A stretch of 6,774 nucleotides of DNA. Source: Clostridiales bacterium UBA1446 (lineage in GTDB: Bacteria; Bacillota; Clostridia; Oscillospirales; Oscillospiraceae). This document shows positions 5,930 through 6,774 of the stretch, one piece after another (the stretch's first letter is position 1; each line of letters starts with the position of its first letter). The notes under the pieces were generated by a model. The model made no database searches, was not told the DNA's origin, and was given only the letters and a program-made list of their open reading frames with translations. The stretch lies in contig DCTG01000159.1 of the NCBI GenBank assembly GCA_002329245.1, forward strand, positions 8,642-15,415, given 5' to 3'. Position numbers and translations under genes: made by a program.

Positions 5930-6433
5930 ATGAAGGTAAAGCTGGAAAAATGGAGGCGGACTTTTATTCCGGCCGTCGCGGAATATGCAAACAATCCCAA
6001 AATTGCGGAGAACCTGCGGGACGGTTTTCCCCAACCCTATACGAAAACGGACGCTGACCAGTATGTAAGCGACTGCATTAAAAAAGGCGACGGGGAACAG
6101 CTCCTTCGCGCTGTCACGGCGGATGGCGCGTGCGTGGGCAGCATCGGCGTTTTTCCGCGCGGGGACGGGAGCGCCGAGCTGGGGTACTGGCTGGGGGAAC
6201 CCTTCTGGGGCCGCGGCATCATGGCAGACGCCGTGCGCGAAATCTGCTCCGAAGCGTTTTCGCGCTTCCCGCTCAGCCGGATTTACGCCACGCCCTATGA
6301 AAGCAACCTTCGTTCCCGCCGGGTACTGGAAAAGGCGGGGTTTCGATACGACGGGCCGACGGAAAGCCGCGGCTGCTCCCGCGGACCGGTTTGCCTGTAT
6401 ACGCTTTTTCGAAACAGGGAGGAAAACAAATGA
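5930..6433 (+). CDS. GNAT-family N-acetyltransferase (RimJ/RimL-like)
   Basis: This 167-residue protein is predicted to transfer an acetyl group from acetyl-CoA to an amine. It shows the order of a PF13302-type GNAT fold: a substrate-side N-terminal half, then [17 protein letters not shown] (82-98), where WGRGIM is the acetyl-CoA pyrophosphate-binding loop (Q/RxxGxG/A type). The C-terminal [16 protein letters not shown] (123-138) is the usual asparagine-containing helix and GF turn. Resemblance to RimJ/RimL suggests a protein N-terminus or small amine as substrate, but that is not decidable here. The start ATG 5930 has an excellent GGAGGAG (5918-5924) 5 bases upstream. It follows the peptidase by 16 bases and overlaps the next start by 4 bases (ATGA, 6430-6433), so it is within the operon. 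Confidence 0.9.
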   Translation: MKVKLEKWRRTFIPAVAEYANNPKIAENLRDGFPQPYTKTDADQYVSDCIKKGDGEQLLRAVTADGACVGSIGVFPRGDGSAELGYWLGEPFWGRGIMADAVREICSEAFSRFPLSRIYATPYESNLRSRRVLEKAGFRYDGPTESRGCSRGPVCLYTLFRNREENK

Positions 6434-6774
6434 AAAGCTACCGTAAAGTGCTCCATTTCCATCTGCCCACGCGGCGGGGACTGGTTAACATCACGGAAGA
6501 AGTGCAGCGCTGCATCACCGAGTCCGGCATTCGGGAAGGACTTGCGCTGATTAATCCCATGCACATCACCGCCAGCGTCTTCATCAACGACGACGAACCC
6601 GGTCTTCATCAGGATTTTGAAACCTGGCTTGAGAAGCTCGCGCCCGAAAAGCCTTACAGTCAATACCGCCACAACGGCTATGAGGACAACGCCGACGCAC
6701 ACCTCAAGCGCACGATCATGGGGCGCGAAACGACGGTTGCGGTTACGGACGGGAAGCTCGATTTCGGAACGTGG
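6430..6774 (+). CDS. yjbQ: YjbQ/UPF0047 family protein, C-terminus cut by window end
   Basis: The first 115 residues are visible and the frame runs open to the right edge; by family length (about 130-140) some 20 residues are missing. The family is PF01894 (UPF0047), often labelled 'secondary thiamine-phosphate synthase enzyme' because the E. coli member YjbQ was reported to have a weak side activity of that kind; the main role is not settled. Diagnostic blocks are [18 protein letters not shown] (42-59), with H45 as a likely metal or active-site ligand, and [12 protein letters not shown] (87-98), with H91. The start ATG 6430 overlaps the stop of the acetyltransferase (ATGA) and has AGGGAGG (6416-6422) 7 bases upstream, so the gene can be translated both by coupling and independently. 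Confidence 0.92.
   Translation, partial: MKSYRKVLHFHLPTRRGLVNITEEVQRCITESGIREGLALINPMHITASVFINDDEPGLHQDFETWLEKLAPEKPYSQYRHNGYEDNADAHLKRTIMGRETTVAVTDGKLDFGTW

Overview
The window looks like a chromosomal segment from a GC-rich member of the Clostridia/Bacillota, possibly Oscillospirales-like. This rests on strong AGGAGG-type ribosome binding sites, frequent TTG and GTG starts, and protein families typical of anaerobic Firmicutes: an aldo/keto reductase with a ferredoxin-like tail, a DHA3-type efflux protein, a YusI-type ArsC-like protein and a DUF1653 protein. The lineage is an inference; there is no rRNA or other marker. I see no tRNA, rRNA, CRISPR array, transposase, insertion-sequence end or phage gene.

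Layout from left to right. Bases 1-371 (+) are the C-terminal part of a LysR-family regulator. Bases 372-592 are non-coding and hold several compact GC-rich hairpins; one of them, read on the minus strand, ends in T6. A two-gene (+) unit follows: a radical SAM protein (593-1459) with a CX4CX2C cluster motif, and an MFS efflux transporter (TTG start, 1490-2722). Converging on it with a 13-base gap is an aldo/keto reductase with two [4Fe-4S] motifs (2736-3740, minus), which has its own sigma-70/SigA-type promoter and a very short leader. Upstream of that promoter is a long interrupted inverted repeat (3815-3863), just past the end of a ZIP-family metal transporter (3891-4631, minus). The ZIP gene is preceded by an ArsC/YusI-like thioredoxin-fold protein (TTG start, 4686-5054, minus), and the two probably form one operon.

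Bases 5103-5138 form a perfect 12-bp inverted repeat. Each arm carries an outward-facing extended -10 (TGC-TATACT), so the region reads as a compact divergent promoter. Leftward it serves the ArsC-like/ZIP pair. Rightward it serves a tight four-gene operon: DUF1653 protein (5171-5386), YgjP/DUF45-type zinc metallopeptidase (5389-5913), GNAT acetyltransferase (5930-6433) and a YjbQ/UPF0047 protein (6430 to the right edge, incomplete).

The genes are mostly small housekeeping or stress-type enzymes and transporters of recognisable families. I found no convincing new multi-gene system. The features most worth a second look are the symmetric divergent promoter, the hairpin-rich gap before the radical SAM gene (with a short minus-strand reading frame leading into the T6 hairpin), and the long inverted repeat between the ZIP gene and the aldo/keto reductase promoter.
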